The position numbers and the translations under genes were made by a program. A stretch of DNA of 64,000 nt from Phyllostachys edulis (lineage: Eukaryota; Streptophyta; Magnoliopsida; Poales; Poaceae): assembly GCA_036346405.1 (NCBI GenBank), contig CM070548.1:72511739-72575738 (forward strand), read 5' to 3'. A model generated the notes under the pieces. The model saw only the letters and a list, made by a program, of their open reading frames with translations. It made no database searches and was not told the DNA's origin. Positions 10,555 through 21,199 of this stretch are shown here, one piece after another; the first letter of the stretch is position 1, and every line of letters begins with the position of its first letter.

Positions 10555-11434
10555 CATTGTTGAAGTAGTTTTATACTTGGTACTCTAGCTTTCCTTGTTA
10601 CTTCTGTAGTATTCCCCTGAATGCAAGCGGTTTCGACTTAATTCTTTGTGTATAGTTCAAACTCTACAAACACGCTGCAAGCAGCGGCGCAGCGTAGCGT
10701 GCGATTTCACCCTAATGATCCATATCCACGAAGGGGGGAGGCTTACATCATACATTTGCCATCTACTGTGAAAAAAACAAAAAGCTATTCCTTTTTCCCA
10801 TAAAAAAAAACTTAGGTAACTCAATACAAATAGAATACAAGGGGTATCCTGATTCTATCGTTCATGCCTAAATAAAAAAATAAGAAGTTTTTAGTTTCAG
10901 CACCGGTCTTTAGTCTTTTGACCAAAATCACCTTGCCAACAAAGCTATCAGGATTATTCTGGCTTATGAAAGAATTAAGATGATATTCCTTTAGACACAG
11001 TTTACTAACATGTTCCATGTTCTACTTTACAACAATTACTAACTGAATAACTTGCTACATCTACACCCACATATGTTAGAGATTACAGATTCTCACATGC
11101 TAAATCATTGTACCATCACCAAAAAATATTCGACGGTTTTAGAATATTATCAAGATCAGCTCTACCAACGCAGCGAAGCGTGTTTTCCGGCCTAGTTCAT
11201 TTCTAAAAGACGTGATTCCCCATTGTGTTTTGTTACTTTTGTATACTTTGAGAAGCAAGTGATTATAGCCGCACAGTGCTCTTTGCCTCACGCGACAAGT
11301 CGAATATAACAAACTATTTAGACTTTGGTGTCGTCCTCGACTGGTGACAAGTCAAAGAAAACAAAGCCACTTTTCCATACGAAACGGAAACTCCTTCCAA
11401 AAGATAAGGATAGGCCCGTCGTTTAGCACACGCC
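10555..11434 (+). other. SAMDC upstream region, distal part (duplicated three times)
   Basis: This is non-coding sequence shared with 45056-45728 plus 53192-53366 (copy Q) and 61990-62869 (copy R). It includes a 65-codon minus-strand frame at 10821-11018 that stays open in all three copies (45321-45518, 62254-62451). I recognise no function for it. The rest is AT-rich intergenic sequence, probably decayed 3' GTPase gene sequence. Confidence 0.55.
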
Positions 11435-11437
11435 TTA

Positions 11438-11735
11438 GGGCATCTCTAATAGTACTGTTTCTAATTTTGTTATATCAACTTCATGTCACTCAAAGATATA
11501 TTTAGAGATAACACCTCCAATAAGCTGTCTCTAACTTTCGTGCCGAACTTATAATATTCCCACTCCTTTACCCCTGTCTCACATACACTAGTTGTTTTGT
11601 CTTATTCGTGTGTAGAGATGGTTGTTTGAGGAAGAGACGGCTTCCTTCTCTCTCATTCTTCTCTCTCTTCCACCTAAGATTTTACTGATATGAAAGTACT
11701 AACTAATGGTTTACATGATACTATTGGAGATGCTC
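11438..11735. mobile_element. Tourist-like MITE (PIF/Harbinger), copy P
   Basis: This 298-bp element is flanked by TTA (11435-11437 and 11736-11738). Its terminal inverted repeats are GGGCATCTCTAATAGT and the complement of ACTATTGGAGATGCTC. It has no coding capacity. The same element sits at the same place in copy R (62873-63183), so it inserted before the duplication. It lies just upstream of the SAMDC promoter. Confidence 0.8.
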
Positions 11736-11738
11736 TTA

Positions 11739-12120
11739 ATCGTCGTACGACGCAAGCGAAACACCACACCACACACGTGGTGACCGGAGAGCTACGGCCA
11801 AGTCCACGCATCCGGTGAGTGCGAGGTTCCAGACCTCCCAACACTTTGCAAACTACGAGGTACCGAGCCGGCCGCGCCTCGTGGGTCCCACCTGTCATCC
11901 CCACGCACGCGCCAGCACGGGGAGATCGGCAACAAACAGCGGACCTGATAAACAAAAACGCTCCGTGGACGCGGTCCACCGTATCCCTGTACCCTACCGG
12001 GGAGAATCTGGCCCCGAGGTGGGCCCCGGAGACTGTATGGTCCAGTGGACCGATTCCACCCTCGCACGACCCGGATGCGATAAGGGCGCGATAAATTGGT
12101 CGCCAAGTCCGTCCATCCCT
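11739..12120 (+). promoter_or_regulatory. SAMDC promoter region, GC-rich
   Basis: This GC-rich stretch lies upstream of the SAMDC 5'UTR. It is conserved at 63554-63880, with two deletions in the latter (P has about 39 bp more near 11870 and about 19 bp more near 11995). An inverted CCAAT box (ATTGG) is at about 12095. No clear TATA box is visible, and the transcription start is not fixed. Overlapping ORFs on both strands here are by-products of the high GC content. Confidence 0.5.
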
Positions 12121-12883
12121 TCCCATCTCGGAGCCTCTCATCGTTTCGTTGTTTAGAAATTCGATTCCATCCCCATCTCCTCGGTGTGAGAACCCAAGAA
12201 GCCCTGCTTTTTCGGAGGGAGAGATTTTTTTTCCTCGTTCGAGATCTGTGACGAGGAGCAGATTCGTCGCGTGCGCCCGGGGTTGCGAGTTCATAGGATT
12301 CCACGGTGGAATTGTAATATCTCTCTCTCCCGATCGGCTCTTGGTGCTCTATATAATTTTTGTGCGATCTTATCTTCGATGATAGTGGTTTCTATACCTG
12401 CTGGAGAAATCGATGATGGGAATTATGTTTCATTCTGGTTGTCGTAATAGAGGGGGACTAAATTTTACCAAGAATTCATGCCAAAAAAATCGAACAGAAT
12501 ATCTGTAATTTGTCCAACCTTCTAAATTATGCAAGGGAGTTCGAAACTCCTAATTTATCTATGTTACTTTATGATGCTGTTCATAAATTTGTGGTACATT
12601 TTGCCTCAATAGGCCCCTTCGTACCATAGTGCTTGATATCTTGTTTTTTTTTATCCGTTTAACTTATAATTTCATCACTTTTGTTATGCTCCCAATCCCA
12701 ATTGGAATAGTCTTCAACTAAGTCTAATATTAGAGCAACTAATCCAATAGAGTTGGTGAAATATTCCTCCAGTTTATGTGGGTGATGAAACATGAATAAA
12801 TCTTCAGAAGACGAAGATTTTGATCCAACAATCTGTTGCATAGCTCGTCGGTTTCTCATCAGGGCTTTGGTTGTTCTCTGCAG
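12121..12883 (+). promoter_or_regulatory. SAMDC 5'UTR first exon and leader intron
   Basis: The leader probably starts near 12110-12130 and runs to a donor near 12305-12320; several GT sites are possible, for example after TTCCACG. The intron ends at TTGTTCTCTGCAG (12871-12883), 11 bp before the tiny uORF. Plant SAMDC genes usually carry such a leader intron. The exon-1 part is duplicated at about 63880-64000, where the window ends. Confidence 0.55.
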
Positions 12884-12894
12884 TGCAGAATTTG

Positions 12895-12903
12895 ATGTAC
12901 TAA
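12895..12903 (+). CDS. SAMDC tiny uORF (Met-Tyr)
   Basis: ATG TAC TAA. The last A of its stop codon is the first base of the small uORF start (TAATG). This one-base overlap is the hallmark of plant SAMDC leaders. In plants the tiny uORF is known to set how often ribosomes reach the inhibitory small uORF, and the main CDS is repressed at high polyamine. Confidence 0.85.
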   Translation: MY

Positions 12904-13150
12904 TGGAGTCCAAGGGTGGCAAAAAGAAGTCTAGCAGTAGTCATTCCTCCCTGATGTACGAAGCTCCCCTCGGCTACAGCATTGAGGAGCTCCGACCTGC
13001 CGGCGGCATCAAGAAGTTCAACGCTGCCTACTCCAACGTGTGTATCGGATCAATTGATCTCCTTTTTGTCTTTGCGATTCTTGTTGATGATTTGACTGCT
13101 CACATTGTCAATTGTTACGTCTCTTGCAGTGCGCGAGGAAGCCATCCTGA
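12903..13150 (+). CDS. SAMDC small uORF, 51-aa polyamine-responsive peptide (one intron)
   Basis: Exons 12903-13037 and 13130-13150 flank a 92-bp GT-AG intron (13038-13129). The product starts MESKGGKKKSSSSHSS, contains LGYSIEELRPAGGIKKF and ends AYSNCARKPS. This matches the conserved plant AdoMetDC uORF peptide, whose sequence (not only its presence) mediates ribosome stalling and translational repression when spermidine/spermine is high. Splicing is needed to make the conserved C-terminus; without it the frame runs on into the intron. The main ATG follows 153 bp downstream of the uORF stop. Confidence 0.93.
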
Positions 13151-13303
13151 TATCCCTCTCGGCTGCCCCGTCCTTGTAGCTTAGATTTCCCTTCGCATTT
13201 CCATTTTGAGCTTTCCCAAAATCTCTCTGGCTAGCTGCTTTCCGGTGACCGGCAAGATCACAAGTCTTCCTCCCTCCACCACTTGGCATCACGTTCCGAA
13301 ACA

Positions 13304-14503
13304 ATGGCCGGCCTGTCAGTTGCTGACCCTCCCCAGGTCTCTGCGATCGGGTTCGAGGGGTACGAGAAGCGCCTCGAGATCACCTTCTCCGAGGCTCCCG
13401 TCTTTGCTGACCCCGACGGCAGGGGATTGCGCGTTCTCTCGCGTGCCCAGATTGACTCTGTTCTTGCTCTTGCGAGGTGCACCATCGTGTCTGAGCTCTC
13501 CAACAAGGACTTTGACTCGTATGTCCTGTCTGAGTCGAGCCTCTTCGTGTATCCATACAAGATTGTGATCAAGACCTGTGGGACTACCAAGCTCCTGCTC
13601 GCCATTCCAAGGATTCTTGAGCTTGCCGAGGATCTGTCGCTACCGCTTGCTGCTGTGAAGTACTCCCGTGGGACATTCATATTCCCTGAAGCACAGCACT
13701 CTCCGCACAAGAACTTCTCTGAGGAGGTTGCCTTCCTGAACCGCTACTTTGGCAGCCTCAAGTCTGGTGGCAATGCCTATGTGATGGGTGATCCTGCAAA
13801 GCCTGGGCAGAAGTGGCACGTCTACTATGCCACCCAGCACCCTGAGAAGCCTGTGGTCACTCTTGAGATGTGCATGACTGGGCTGGACAAGAAGAAAGCA
13901 TCCGTCTTCTTCAAGACCTCTGCTGATGGCCACACATCGTGCGCTGAGGAGATGACCAAGCTCTCGGGTATCTCTGACATAATCCCCGAGATGGAAATCT
14001 GTGACTTTGATTTCGAGCCCTGTGGCTACTCCATGAATGCCATCCGTGACCCTGCTTTCTCGACCATTCATGTGACACCCGAGGATGGCTTCAGCTATGC
14101 CAGTTATGAGATCATGGGCTTCAACCCTGCCTCCATTGCCTACGGTGACCTGGTAGAGAGGGTGCTGAGTTGCTTTGGCCCGTCCGATTTCTCTGTCGCT
14201 GTGACTATATCTGGTGGGCGCGGCCATGCTGGGACGTGGGGGAAGGAACTGGATGTTGGGGCCTATGCATGCAGCAACATGGTTGAGCAGGAGCTGCCTT
14301 CCAGGGGCTTGCTCATTTACCAGAGCTTCACTGCTACCGGCGAAGTCGCCTCTGGGTCGCCACGATCTGTCCTGCATTGCTTGGTTGGTGACTATGTGGA
14401 GGATGGCTCGAAGGAAGGTAAAATTGATACACTTTTTTCCTGGGAAGAGGATGCTGTGGAGGAGAACATTGAGAAAGAGGGTAAGAAGATGAGGTGCTTC
14501 TGA
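13304..14503 (+). CDS. SAMDC: S-adenosylmethionine decarboxylase proenzyme (AdoMetDC), intact
   Basis: The intronless CDS encodes 399 aa; the plant family is usually 360-400 aa. The product decarboxylates S-adenosylmethionine to supply aminopropyl groups for spermidine and spermine synthesis. It is a cytosolic pyruvoyl enzyme made as a proenzyme. Visible sites: E18 and E21 in GFEGYEKRLE; the self-cleavage motif LSESS, with cleavage between E77 and S78 so that S78 becomes the pyruvoyl group; C92 in KTCGTT; S243 in CGYSMN and H256 in TIHVTPE (equivalents of the human processing residues S229 and H243). The TIHVTPEDGFSYASYE stretch is the plant PEST-like region tied to rapid turnover. The start is the first ATG in the frame; the upstream in-frame TTG is not a plant start. 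All catalytic residues are present and there is no frameshift, so this is probably functional. Translation is controlled by the two uORFs. Confidence 0.97.
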   Translation: MAGLSVADPPQVSAIGFEGYEKRLEITFSEAPVFADPDGRGLRVLSRAQIDSVLALARCTIVSELSNKDFDSYVLSESSLFVYPYKIVIKTCGTTKLLLAIPRILELAEDLSLPLAAVKYSRGTFIFPEAQHSPHKNFSEEVAFLNRYFGSLKSGGNAYVMGDPAKPGQKWHVYYATQHPEKPVVTLEMCMTGLDKKKASVFFKTSADGHTSCAEEMTKLSGISDIIPEMEICDFDFEPCGYSMNAIRDPAFSTIHVTPEDGFSYASYEIMGFNPASIAYGDLVERVLSCFGPSDFSVAVTISGGRGHAGTWGKELDVGAYACSNMVEQELPSRGLLIYQSFTATGEVASGSPRSVLHCLVGDYVEDGSKEGKIDTLFSWEEDAVEENIEKEGKKMRCF

Positions 14504-14660
14504 TGATGGTGTGCTTACTGAAGATAGAAGAGAAGAAGAAATTGGAGGCTCTATTCTGTTTTAGAGCCCTTTCGTTTGGTTTACCTTGTGAAGCAGCCAG
14601 CCAGATTATTATTGTGTTACAGGTCATGCGTATTTTGAATAAATCGCTCTAGGTGGCCAG
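14504..14660 (+). terminator. SAMDC 3'UTR with poly(A) signal
   Basis: The 3'UTR follows the TGA at 14501-14503. An AATAAA signal lies at 14638-14643 in a T-rich context. Cleavage would be expected 10-30 bp later. The exact 3' end cannot be fixed. Confidence 0.6.
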
Positions 14661-15669
14661 CTATGTCTGCCACAGTGAGCGCATGGATACTCTGATTAAA
14701 ATGTTCTAGATGGTGAGCTTTGTCTGCCATAATGAGCAATTTTTTGGATAGTTGATGGCAAGAACGTATGATTTATGAATATACGTAAGTCTTATTAAGT
14801 ATTATTCTTGGCCCTTCTCCGTGTTAGTTGTTGGGGTTGAGTGGTAGAGGGAGTTACATCATGATGTCAATATTTTCATCCGAAGATGCTCGTTTCACCA
14901 AGCCTATTGTGCTGGGTGGTTGAGTCTTTTGACTGATTGGTATAGGCTTGTTCTCAAATCTCTCAATATGAAAAGAACACATGGATGGATAGCTAGCTTT
15001 GTCAAAGTACTTTATCATGTACCTGACGTCTTGGAATTGGAAGCTCAGCCATGGCTGGTGGTGACTGGTGGTCGTTGGGAGCAAGCACAAACACTTCATC
15101 GCCTCGTGGCCGCTCGTTCGAATTCCATGGGAATCTGATTCGATTGAGATAGGCACTCTGCATGGCTACTGGTTGCTGCTGGTACCGAGATAACAAAACG
15201 TTAGCAATTACTTTTCGCGATCCAAAGGTTTTAGTTGTTAGGGTCATGAATGGTAGCTAACTAGCTATACGTATCATCATACAGATCAAACCTGGGCCTC
15301 TGGTTGCTACTTTCGTACAAACGGTCGATTGGTTTGCGTTGGTTTTATTGTTGATTTGGTAGGGATAGCATCTATTTCAAGTTCAAGAAGTGAACGATAC
15401 GTCCAGTCTAACGCGGCTTTAAGACACGTACACGGTATACCCTCTCTTTTTTATTGGGCGGGCGGATCAGGCACATCTGGCCCGTCATCTTTGTCTCTAT
15501 CTCTCTCTTCGTCAGTTTGATTTGACATATCTTTTAACTCCTGTCGGTTTTAAGAGTTGCATGCTGCTTCGACGACATCTTAAAGCTTGGACTTTTAATT
15601 TATCTTTTATTTAAGTGTTGTCCTCTTCAAACTCAATGATATTGAATATGCATTGAGTTTGAGTGGGGG
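14661..15669. other. intergenic, mostly unassigned; 3' end may be Copia-derived
   Basis: Downstream flank of SAMDC. Short open frames occur on both strands (for example minus 14854-15156), but none is recognised. The last 60 bp contain TTGAGTTTGAGTGGGGG, a purine-rich tract of the kind found before a Copia 3' LTR. Confidence 0.4.
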
Positions 15670-15852
15670 TGTTAAGGGTAGTAGTGTAATTTGTGTGGTA
15701 GAAGTGTAATAGTTATGTAAGTGTTAATGATAGTTATGTAATTATAGTCTAATCTAAGTTTCTCTCTTGTATACTATATATTGTCTCTTAGACTCTTACA
15801 ATACAACTAACTATTCAGCCACCTTTCCTCTCTTCTCTCCCAAAATCTAACA
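15670..15852 (+). mobile_element. short Copia-type LTR (3' end of a truncated element)
   Basis: A 183-bp TGTTAAGGG..AAAATCTAACA segment directly follows a purine-rich tract (GAGTTTGAGTGGGGG). It contains a TATA-like stretch (ACTATATATTG) and a promoter-like CTCTTACAATACAAC. No internal coding region or second LTR is recognisable upstream, so it looks like the remnant of a 5'-truncated small-LTR Copia element. Confidence 0.55.
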
Positions 15853-16302
15853 ACCACAACAACTAATTCTTAGACAAAACACAGCACATATCAATATATC
15901 ATTCCCACATGTCATTTTGCATCCAACAATAAAAGAAAGGGGATTTGTGGGTTTGGGTACATTGGCAGCCATCGAGGAAAGTAGAGGGGCTAAGAGCGTA
16001 TATATTGCAGTGTTAACAATTATGTCAGGTGCTTTTGTAAGTATTACTCAGATGTCTAACACGCCCATGTTTAGCTAACACTTAAATTCATACAACCCTT
16101 AAATTAGTTGTTTTACGTTAGTACAACTCTTTGATAACGCACAAACTCTTGAAGGGCAAAACAAGAGGAATTTGACAAATAATTAAAACAAAAATATTCA
16201 ACTTCATTTATGTGCTGAAAGAATTAGACAAGTAGGAGCGAATAAATTGGTAACTGAACTTTAAAAAACAATTAGGAACATCATTTGCAAAGAGAGAATT
16301 AC
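15853..16302. other. intergenic/intronic sequence, nothing recognised
   Basis: AT-rich sequence left of the ASHR3-like AWS exon. The SET-domain exons expected next on the minus strand were not found here, which suggests that the 3' half of that gene is missing. Confidence 0.4.
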
Positions 16303-16396
16303 CTTGACAATTTTAATTTTCTTATCCTTGCGGAATGGCTTGTTGGTACACAGATGTGAGCAGTGGCAATTCTTGGAACAACTCATGGAAAGACCC
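16303..16396 (-). pseudogene. ASHR3-like histone-lysine methyltransferase, AWS-domain exon
   Basis: This 94-bp minus-strand exon has acceptor TTATCAG and donor AAG|GTAATT. It encodes GLSMSCSKNCHCSHLCTN followed by KPFRKDKKIKIVK, the cysteine-rich AWS segment that precedes the SET domain in ASHR3/SDG4-type methyltransferases, which act on nucleosomal histone H3. It joins in phase with the exon at 36993-37076 (..CECR|G..), now 20.6 kb away because of nested retrotransposons. No SET exon follows on the left. Upstream exons carry frameshifts, so the locus is a pseudogene. Confidence 0.8.
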
Positions 16397-16808
16397 CTGA
16401 TAAAATCGCAGCCAAATTTCAATGTGGGAGGAAAGTAAATAAAAGTATGGTTGCTAGACTAAATTTCTTCATTGTACAGAACTTTCAGTGCGCAATCAAG
16501 CTAACTTATTCAGCAAATATTTGTAATATGCACATGTACCAGCAGTCCAGCAGTACTGTTCAAATAAAAAACAAGCAAAGCTGCTATGCCACTCCATTTG
16601 CTAAAGTAGAAGATGGTGTGGAAAACAGCATTTGTAGAAAAATAGATAATCAAATGTTTGAACTTATCAAAGTCAGAGAATTTTAAAATAATTAATAATT
16701 TGTTTGACCATTTCCACATCTAATAAGGTGTTGCTGCAGAAAGGCCCTTGACATAAGAAACCGAATATGCTCCAAACTGCTCTGTTTTAAAGACACCGAA
16801 CATTTCTA

Positions 16809-17064
16809 CTCCCTCCAGACACGAAATAATGCCGTATTCGACATCGACACGGTTCCCAAAATATGACTTTGATCACTAATTTCTATTATAATATATTTAT
16901 AAAACCCAATAAAATTATAATAATATGAAAGTTCTTTCCAAGACAAATATATACATGTCATATTCATGTGTTCAATCCAAATGTTGAAAAAGATATCGAT
17001 AGCCAAAGTTTAGAAGTTTGACTGCACATACTCCAAAACGATATTCTTTTGTGACTGGAGGGAG
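16809..17064. mobile_element. Stowaway MITE (Tc1/mariner)
   Basis: A 256-bp element flanked by TA (16807-16808 and 17065-17066). Its terminal inverted repeats begin CTCCCTCCAGACACGAAATA on the left and CTCCCTCCAGTCACAAAAGA on the right (complement). It is non-coding and sits in the intron of the ASHR3-like pseudogene. Confidence 0.9.
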
Positions 17065-17328
17065 TATGTTAATAATGCCATCATAACATAAAGTACCAAA
17101 CTATATAGTTGAGAAATTTGATTTAAAGTGATAGAAATATGGATTTATATGAAAATTATAGCAAATGATAAGCTTTATACCTAAATAATGTAAATGTAAT
17201 TCAGAAGAAAAAAAAGGCATTTTATCGTAGTTAAAATCGGCAATACAATAGTTGAGCATCAAAACATTCTCACAAGAGAAAACCCATACTTATCATTGCT
17301 CTTTTGCTAGAATAGTATGTTTGGTTAC

Positions 17329-17730
17329 TGATGTATCTTGCTTCGGCTGCATAGGTTATACGGGTGATTCGGTGCTGGACATGGACGTCGGGCTCGACGA
17401 GAAGGTGTCGTCGTGAACGTAGCAGGATAACAGGGGCAAGGAATAGAGAACTCCAGAGGATGCGAGATAGCAACTGGAAGATAATAGATTAATTCTTACT
17501 TGCTTTTGTTTACAGAATAGCTATTGATATTTAAAGGCTAGCCAACTACCGATTCGTATACAATCTTCTAATAGGAAACAGACTCGGCATGTATTTCCAA
17601 GTCCGCCAGTATGTCTCTGATTTCCTTTGAATTGTTGCTTTCTTTGGTTCGGATATCTTCCAAAGCTTCCGTTAGTTTGCGTGCATGACTCTGTCGCTGG
17701 TAATGAGCTCCCGAATACGAGTCCACAACA
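17329..17730 (-). repeat. 3' LTR of the Reina-type element
   Basis: A 402-bp LTR, intact at both ends. It matches 33636-33659 joined to about 36510-36915. The adjacent GAGGGGGGG-type tract on the minus strand (17738-17758) is the polypurine tract. Confidence 0.9.
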
Positions 17731-17734
17731 TTTC

Positions 17735-18423
17735 TCACCCTCCCCCCCCCCCTCGACAAACAGCTCGTCCTCGAGCTGGAACTCCGGATACAATAGTTTA
17801 AATTGATCTACGTACTCCCATGTTGCCTCGACTGCAACCAAACCTTGCCACTACACAAGTAATTCCCACCTATCCCTTCGGCGACGGGTTTGTAGAATTG
17901 TTTCCGGAATTGGAACCACTCTGCCATGCATAATAGGAGGTAATACTGGAATCTCTGTTGGATGATCACCATGGAAACGTTTCAACAGCCCAGCATGAAA
18001 CACATCATGAATGCGAGAACCTGCCGGAAGTTTCAATCGATACGCTACCTTACCAATGTGTTCGATAATCTGAAACGGGCCATAATATCGCAGAGCAATC
18101 TTTGAATATTTTCGGGCAGCAAGAGAAATTGCTTGTCGGTTTTGTAAACGCAACCAAACCCAGTCATTAACTTGAAACTCCAGATCCTGATGATGGATGT
18201 CATGTTGATCCTTCATGGTTTGTTGGGCAAGTCGTAAACGCTCCTGAATTTTGATCGAGAATTCATCCCGATCTATCAAAGATTGGTCGACGGCTTCTAC
18301 CTTGGCCAGTCCAGGCTCATATGATTTCATTGTCAGAGGCTATCTTCCATACACCATGCGAAAAGGGCTAGTTTAGATAGTGCGCTGAAAACTTGTATTA
18401 TAACAATACTCGACCCTTGGTAA
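17735..18423 (-). pseudogene. Reina element: integrase C-terminus and chromodomain
   Basis: The minus frame 18330-17851 holds the integrase C-terminal region: FQVNDWVWLRLQNRQ, then YYGPFQIIEHIGKVAYRLKLP and HDVFHAGLLKRF. A frameshift separates it from the chromodomain part in 17841-17740 (VAVEATWEYVDQFKLLYPEF). Chromodomains steer integration of chromoviruses to marked chromatin. The region joins the integrase core at 28887 once the element at 18429-28881 is removed. An in-frame stop occurs near 18375. Confidence 0.8.
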
Positions 18424-18428
18424 CCATT

Positions 18429-19262
18429 TGTAACGTCCCCATTTTTTTGAGTTTTTGAAAATTTTCAAAATAAAAATAACCATTTGGTTTTGTTGAAGTT
18501 CTAAAGCTTAACTTGAGATTTTGGAATTAAAAGTGTTTAAAATGACTAAATCAAAATTCAATTAATTCAAATTTGGTTTCTTTTGAGTTGCAGGAGTTCT
18601 CAGGTGTTTAACATCCCCTTTCTCTGTTCGTCTAGACCTCCCTCTCGTTTGGACCTCCCCCTCAGTCCAGACCTCCTGGGTGGTCCTGGGAGACCTCCGG
18701 GTGGTCCTGAAAACCGGTCACGACCTCCCCTTTGGTTACGACCACCCCTCTGGTCATGACCTCCCCTCTGGTCACAACCTCCCCTCTGGTCACAACCACC
18801 GGTCTGGTCACGACCTCCCCTTTGGTTGGACCACCCTCCCTAGTTTTGACTAGCCCCACCTGTCAGCCCTACTCACCTTCTTCTTCCTCCCATCGCGTCA
18901 CTGCTGACGCAAAAGTCTTCGCACATTAAATATCGTTGTGTCGCATTAAATGCTATCGCTTCTGCAGCACTCGTTCCCTCTCTTGTCTCCTCCCCTACTT
19001 GCCCCCATCTCCTCCCCCACCTACCCCTGATCGCGTGCGCTTCCTCGTCTCTCAGTGACTCTCCTCATCTCCCCTGGCTATAAAAGCTTGAGCAGCCCTC
19101 TTTCATCTCCTTTTTCCTCACCCAACTCTCTTGCTCTCATCCAGTTTCACCGTGCTTGAATTTCGCCACCGCCCACTGGAGCCTGCGCCGTCTTCGACCA
19201 CCTCATTGCCGAAGGATTCACTGGAGTGCCCATGCCGATCGCCGTCTTCCTCCTGTCTTCTC

Positions 19263-19334
<72 letters not shown>

Positions 19335-21195
19335 TAGTGAATATCTCCGTGCCCTGTTCTCCTTTTGCTCTCGCAACCTCGTTGCGTAGTGTATCCCTCT
19401 TACGACCATGTTGAGTAGTCGTACCTTTCGTTAGACCTCAGGGCCTCCCTTGACCTCCTCAGGACCTCCTCCTTAGGACCTCCCTTGAGTTCCTCAGCAC
19501 CTCCCTCGACCACCCTTTCAGTTGGACCTCCTCCCGAGAGCCCGTTCCTAATTCATCTATTTCAATGTCTTTCCTTTGGCTCTAGTTTGGTACTTTTGTT
19601 GGAGTTTTTGTGGATTTGTTTTATTTATTTGGCTCCTTTCGCACGTGTAGAATTCGGCTGCTCTGAAGAATTCGTGGACCCAATGACCTCGACCAAAGCA
19701 TTCCAACTCTTCAACGAAGGCAAGTCGTAGACCTTTGATCATGTCGTACCCAGTTTGCAAAAAATACATTGTTTTATACCAACATGCATGGCTAATTGTA
19801 TAAAAATGGTTTGGGAAATAGCTAAATTCCTACTCGACAGTATGACTTCTTGAATACTTGTGATTGACATGTTGACATGTACCCTTGGACACCATAGGTT
19901 GGGTAATCTTAGTTGGACATCTTTAAGATACCAACATGGGTGCGTATATTGTTTAGACATGCTTTAGTTATACAATGTCTCTCGATCACATGATTCAATG
20001 ATGATGAATTTGACTTAATGATATATGGAATTGTGGCGCGGACATTGTTGTTAAAAGATGTTGTGCCATGGCTAGGGTGGTAATTTGGCTGTGGTGAGCC
20101 CAAAATAATTTATACTCGGGCGAGTGATCGTGCAGTAAAGGGAGTGCAGGAAGCACATTGGGATGCGAATGTCTCGCCTGAGTAGCCACTAAGGACTTAA
20201 CCTTGCAAGCCATTGATCTAGGCCATACCGTGCAACCACAAGTTCAGTTCATTATAGGGTGGACCTGGCCAACTAATTAGCAATGCTTTGAGTCGGTTCT
20301 GTTTTGGTTGAGAATGGCGCAAGAGGGGGCCAGGAAGGCGAAACCTTAGCGAGCGGAACCGGGTCAAAATAGAGCTTTGTAAAGGCCTTGTCACGTACTC
20401 TAGACTGCTTACCTAAGGTAGTGAGCAGGGGCATCGACGGGTGCCCAACCAACTAGAGAGGTCATGTCTTGTGCGTAAAGCTGTACACCTCTGCAGAGTG
20501 TAAAACTATTCGAATAGCCGTGTCTCCGGTTATGGACAAGCCTGATGATTTCGTGCAAGGGGTAGACTTTCTCAAAAGTGTGATCGTGGTTGGTTCTGCG
20601 TGGTCTGTGAAGTGAACTGGGTGTTCACGAGTCGTTTCAAAGAAACTTGATTACTTATGTATTAGCTTTCAACTTGTGCTTTGCAGTCTACTTACTGTAT
20701 TTCCAGTCAATTTTTCTTTCTGCAAAGTAACCATAAAGCTATCCTTGTCAAGCCTGGCATGAATATTATTTGCATATATTTTCCTATGACTTGCTGAGTA
20801 CATTCAAAGTACTCACGGTTTTATGCCCTCTGGTTGATCAGTCGCTGAAGAGGACCCAGGGAGCTCCGAGCTCTATAAAGAGGAGTTCTCCGAAGACCTT
20901 GCAGGCTAGGAGACGTCATCCACTCGATTGCTTGTGGACATGTCGAATGGCTTCTACGAGTGTTTTGTCTTCTGCTGCGAGCTCTCTTTTGTTGTAAGCC
21001 CTGCGTGGCAGCTCTGTAAAAAACCTTGACCATAAGGTCTTCTGCTTCTATTAATATTAATTTGTCTGCTTCTTCTATAGTTTGTTGTATGGTTGTGATT
21101 ACATCGATGTTGAAACTGTGCGAGCTAGCTGCTGATCCTAGGACAAGCTCAGAATGCACAGAAGGTCTCGGGATGGCTTACCCGGGGACCCGATA
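18429..21195 (+). repeat. 5' LTR of the Tekay-type element
   Basis: A 2767-bp LTR. Inside it: imperfect GGTCACGACCTCCCCTCT tandem units (18710-18830), a TATA-type box (CTATAAAAGC at 19079-19088), and a (CT)n(GT)n microsatellite (19264-19332) just downstream of the presumed start. The same layout, with a much shorter (CT)n and no (GT)n, is in the 3' LTR. Confidence 0.9.
19264..19332. repeat. (CT)n(GT)n compound microsatellite
   Basis: About 20 CT units are followed directly by about 14 GT units. The 3' LTR at the matching place (26985-27017) has only an interrupted CT tract, so the GT part expanded after insertion. Confidence 0.9.
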
Positions 21196-21199
21196 GTGG

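Noticed and set aside
11674..12304. Overlapping long ORFs on both strands in the SAMDC promoter, and the like at 63525-63927
   Set aside because: High-GC promoter/leader sequence opens several frames at once. Indels between the two copies are not multiples of three, so no frame is conserved.
13640..14377. Long minus-strand ORF (245 codons) opposite SAMDC
   Set aside because: It is a shadow of the SAMDC coding frame, caused by GC-rich third positions. No homology-like motifs are present. The same applies to minus 13258-13710 and plus 14214-14492.
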